Assembly (NCBI GenBank): GCA_046080125.1
Contig: JBJTTJ010000098.1
Coordinates: forward strand, 1-24,769
Source of the DNA: Cuspidothrix sp046080125
Lineage (GTDB): Bacteria; Cyanobacteriota; Cyanobacteriia; Cyanobacteriales; Nostocaceae
Reading direction: 5' to 3'
Length of the DNA stretch: 24,769 nt
The stretch's first letter is position 1, and each line of letters starts with the position of its first letter. A program made the translations under genes and the position numbers. The notes beneath the pieces are model-generated. The model saw only the letters and a list, made by a program, of their open reading frames with translations, made no database searches and was not told where the DNA came from. Shown here piece after piece: positions 23,379 to 24,769 of this stretch.

Positions 23379-23407
23379 ATTCCTATATATTTTTTAAAAA
23401 TAGGAAT
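23379..23407 (-). terminator. Probable terminator of the NIL/ferredoxin gene
   Basis: ATTCCTAT (23379-23386) and ATAGGAAT (23400-23407) pair perfectly around an AT-only loop, about 50 bases after the stop on the minus strand. Eight consecutive T residues follow shortly after on that strand (complement of 23363-23370). Confidence 0.55.
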
Positions 23408-23457
23408 CATAAATTAATGATTGTTTAACCTAAAAATAACCTGTTATTAATAGTTAC

Positions 23458-23862
23458 TTAAAGATTAGTGGAAATAGCTTGTACGGGACAGGTAGGAATA
23501 CATTGTTCACACACAATACAACGCGATCGCACAAAGGTGAGTTTATAGGTTTCGGGATTAATCCCTAGTGCTTCCGTGGGACACACTCCTGTACATAATC
23601 CACAGTGGACGCATACATTTTCATCAATGATAATTTCACCCAAACCCAGGGATACATGAATATGTTGCGATCGCATCCATTCAATAGCTGCATCTACTTG
23701 ATCAATGTCGCCCAATAGTTCCACTACCAGTTTACCAATTTGATTGGGGGCAACCTGAGCGCGGATAATATTTGCCGCTACGTTAAAATCTTTTGCCAGT
23801 CGGTAAGTGATCGGCATTTGAATGGCACGTTTAGGAAAAGTTAGAGTCACTCTTTTTTTCAT
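23458..23862 (-). CDS. NIL domain and two-[4Fe-4S] ferredoxin protein
   Basis: Residues 1-75 form a NIL domain (RVTLTFPKRAIQMPITYRLA and VAANIIRAQVAPNQIGKLVV), a fold otherwise found after methionine-transporter ATPases. Residues 84-125 carry two 4Fe-4S motifs: C84-x2-C87-x2-C90-x3-C94-P and C115-x2-C118-x2-C121-x3-C125-P. The 134-residue arrangement is common in cyanobacteria, with roles suggested in sulfur or homocysteine metabolism and electron transfer. The partner enzyme is not visible here. It is divergent from txlA, with a 60-base gap between start codons. Two HIP1 octamers lie in the coding region (23523, 23667). Confidence 0.92.
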   Translation of the reverse strand: MKKRVTLTFPKRAIQMPITYRLAKDFNVAANIIRAQVAPNQIGKLVVELLGDIDQVDAAIEWMRSQHIHVSLGLGEIIIDENVCVHCGLCTGVCPTEALGINPETYKLTFVRSRCIVCEQCIPTCPVQAISTNL

Positions 23863-23922
23863 GATCTGGGAAGACAGTAAACTAGATTAGGAACTAACTT
23901 AATAAGTCTTAATAAACTGATT

Positions 23923-24489
23923 ATGAGTACAGAAGCGTCTGTAAATTCCGGTAGTCGGATCAAAAACTTCCTCATTGCCATTGTAGCGATCGCTTTGGGA
24001 ATTGTCCTATTTTTGGGACTTAAAACAGATTCTAGCTCAGTTTCTCTGGTAGAATTGGCTCAATCCTCCACTCCCTTAGAAGCAGCTGTTAATAACGGTA
24101 AACCTTCCCTGATCGAGTTTTACGCCAATTGGTGTACAGTTTGCCAAAAAATGACTCCCGACATGGCCAAACTCAAGGCCCAGTACGACCAAAACCTGAA
24201 TTTTGTCATGTTGAATGTTGATAATACCAAATGGTTGCCAGAAATGCTCAAATATCGAGTGGACGGAATTCCCCATTTTGTCTTTTTGGGTAAACAAGGC
24301 GAAACCATAGCCGAAACTATTGGTGATATCCCCCGCACCATCATGGCCAGCAATTTAGAAGCCCTCATTGCCGGTTCTACTCTTCCTCACCTACAAAATA
24401 ATGGCAGAACCTCCCAATTTTCCTCTCCCGTGGCCACGGAGAGTACCCAAGATGATCCCCGTAGTCATGGTAGTCAAGTTGTAAATTAG
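23923..24489 (+). CDS. txlA: Thioredoxin-like membrane protein TxlA (HCF164 type)
   Basis: The 188-residue protein has an N-terminal anchor helix (about 14-33, NFLIAIVAIALGIVLFLGLK). A thioredoxin domain follows with active site W70-C71-T-V-C74 (FYANWCTVCQKM) and a cis-proline in GIPHFVFLG. The tail is serine- and proline-rich and probably flexible. Its plant homologue HCF164 passes reducing power across the thylakoid membrane for cytochrome b6f assembly. TxlA is the cyanobacterial equivalent. It is transcribed alone, divergent from the NIL/ferredoxin gene, with a hairpin 25 bases after the stop. A HIP1 site lies in the anchor-coding part. Confidence 0.93.
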   Translation: MSTEASVNSGSRIKNFLIAIVAIALGIVLFLGLKTDSSSVSLVELAQSSTPLEAAVNNGKPSLIEFYANWCTVCQKMTPDMAKLKAQYDQNLNFVMLNVDNTKWLPEMLKYRVDGIPHFVFLGKQGETIAETIGDIPRTIMASNLEALIAGSTLPHLQNNGRTSQFSSPVATESTQDDPRSHGSQVVN

Positions 24490-24513
24490 GTGATGGGTGG
24501 GAGGCGAAAGTAA

Positions 24514-24532
24514 AGGCGGGGTTTCCCCGCCT
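24514..24532. terminator. GC-rich hairpin between convergent txlA and ABC-F gene
   Basis: AGGCGGGG (24514-24521) and CCCCGCCT (24525-24532) pair perfectly with a TTT loop, between two convergent genes. There is no strong T-run, so it may act as a shared, factor-independent pause or an mRNA end stabiliser. Confidence 0.6.
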
Positions 24533-24553
24533 ATACGAGATTCAGATGATGAG

Positions 24554-24769
24554 CTAAGACTCCATTTCTGCTAATTCTAACCAGCGTTCGGTGGCGATAT
24601 CAATATCTTGTTTGAGCTTTTCCAATTGTTCATAGAGTTTTTGTACTTGGCTATAATTTCCAGCCATATTTGCTAGGGTTTTTTCTACTTCTGCTTTGTC
24701 TGTTTCTAATTGGGTGATTTTTCCTTCTAATTCTTCAAATTCTCTTCTTTCCCAATTGGATAATCGGCG
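24554..24769 (-). CDS. C-terminal part of an ABC-F family ATPase (Uup-like), gene continues beyond the window
   Basis: The last 71 codons encode RRLSNWERREFEELEGKITQ, LETDKAEVEKTLAN, YSQVQKLYEQLEKLKQDI and ERWLELAEMES. This charged coiled-coil tail is typical of ABC-F proteins of the Uup/EttA group, ribosome-associated ATPases. The family tail contains the Y..V..L...LE.L......ERW.EL pattern. The ATPase domains lie outside the window, so the subfamily is uncertain. Confidence 0.8.
   Translation of the reverse strand, partial: RRLSNWERREFEELEGKITQLETDKAEVEKTLANMAGNYSQVQKLYEQLEKLKQDIDIATERWLELAEMES

Overview
The window comes from a filamentous, probably heterocyst-forming cyanobacterium of the Nostocales (Anabaena/Dolichospermum/Nostoc-like). 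The evidence is an AT-rich background, photosystem genes (psaI, psbEFLJ, ycf48, rubA), at least eleven copies of the HIP1 octamer GCGATCGC, heptamer-type tandem repeats in spacers, and a small gene resembling the heterocyst regulator patD. Most of the window is conserved housekeeping sequence. The unusual content sits in the spacers and in a few accessory genes.

Layout. Positions 1-1376 are a transposon graveyard. They hold the scaffold of an IscB omega RNA, an iscB gene with a frameshifting internal deletion, and a separate right end of an IS200/IS605 (TnpB) element without its gene. Next come a 792-residue cyanobacterial protein of unknown function and psaI on the plus strand. A minus-strand block rubA-ycf48-psbE-psbF-psbL-psbJ (6622 down to 4291) makes rubredoxin, an assembly factor and small subunits for photosystem II. 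A second minus-strand block, rpsB-tsf-hypothetical-recG (12703 down to 7096), covers translation and DNA repair.

Positions 12704-15282 look like a remodelled locus. They contain an amidase C-terminal fossil, a translationally coupled AAA ATPase/TOPRIM-like gene pair that resembles a split OLD-type defence system, and a truncated signal-peptide ORF that looks like the start of a pentapeptide-repeat protein. ilvC and a bifunctional RelA/SpoT gene follow on the minus strand.

From 18981 the plus strand carries the patD-like gene, a 5'-truncated TOPRIM-like ORF, a coiled-coil membrane protein with paired zinc ribbons, and a thioredoxin. Then come a minus-strand CHAD gene whose last codons lie inside a solitary CRISPR-type repeat, a minus-strand NIL/ferredoxin protein, txlA, and the C-terminal end of an ABC-F ATPase running off the window.

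The strongest candidates for something little described are the ATPase/TOPRIM pair (13087-14843), the lone CRISPR-like repeat fused to the CHAD stop codon (22194-22230), and the decayed IscB/omega RNA locus beside an orphan TnpB right end. No tRNA or rRNA gene and no multi-repeat CRISPR array was seen. All family assignments are by reading the sequence, without database searches.
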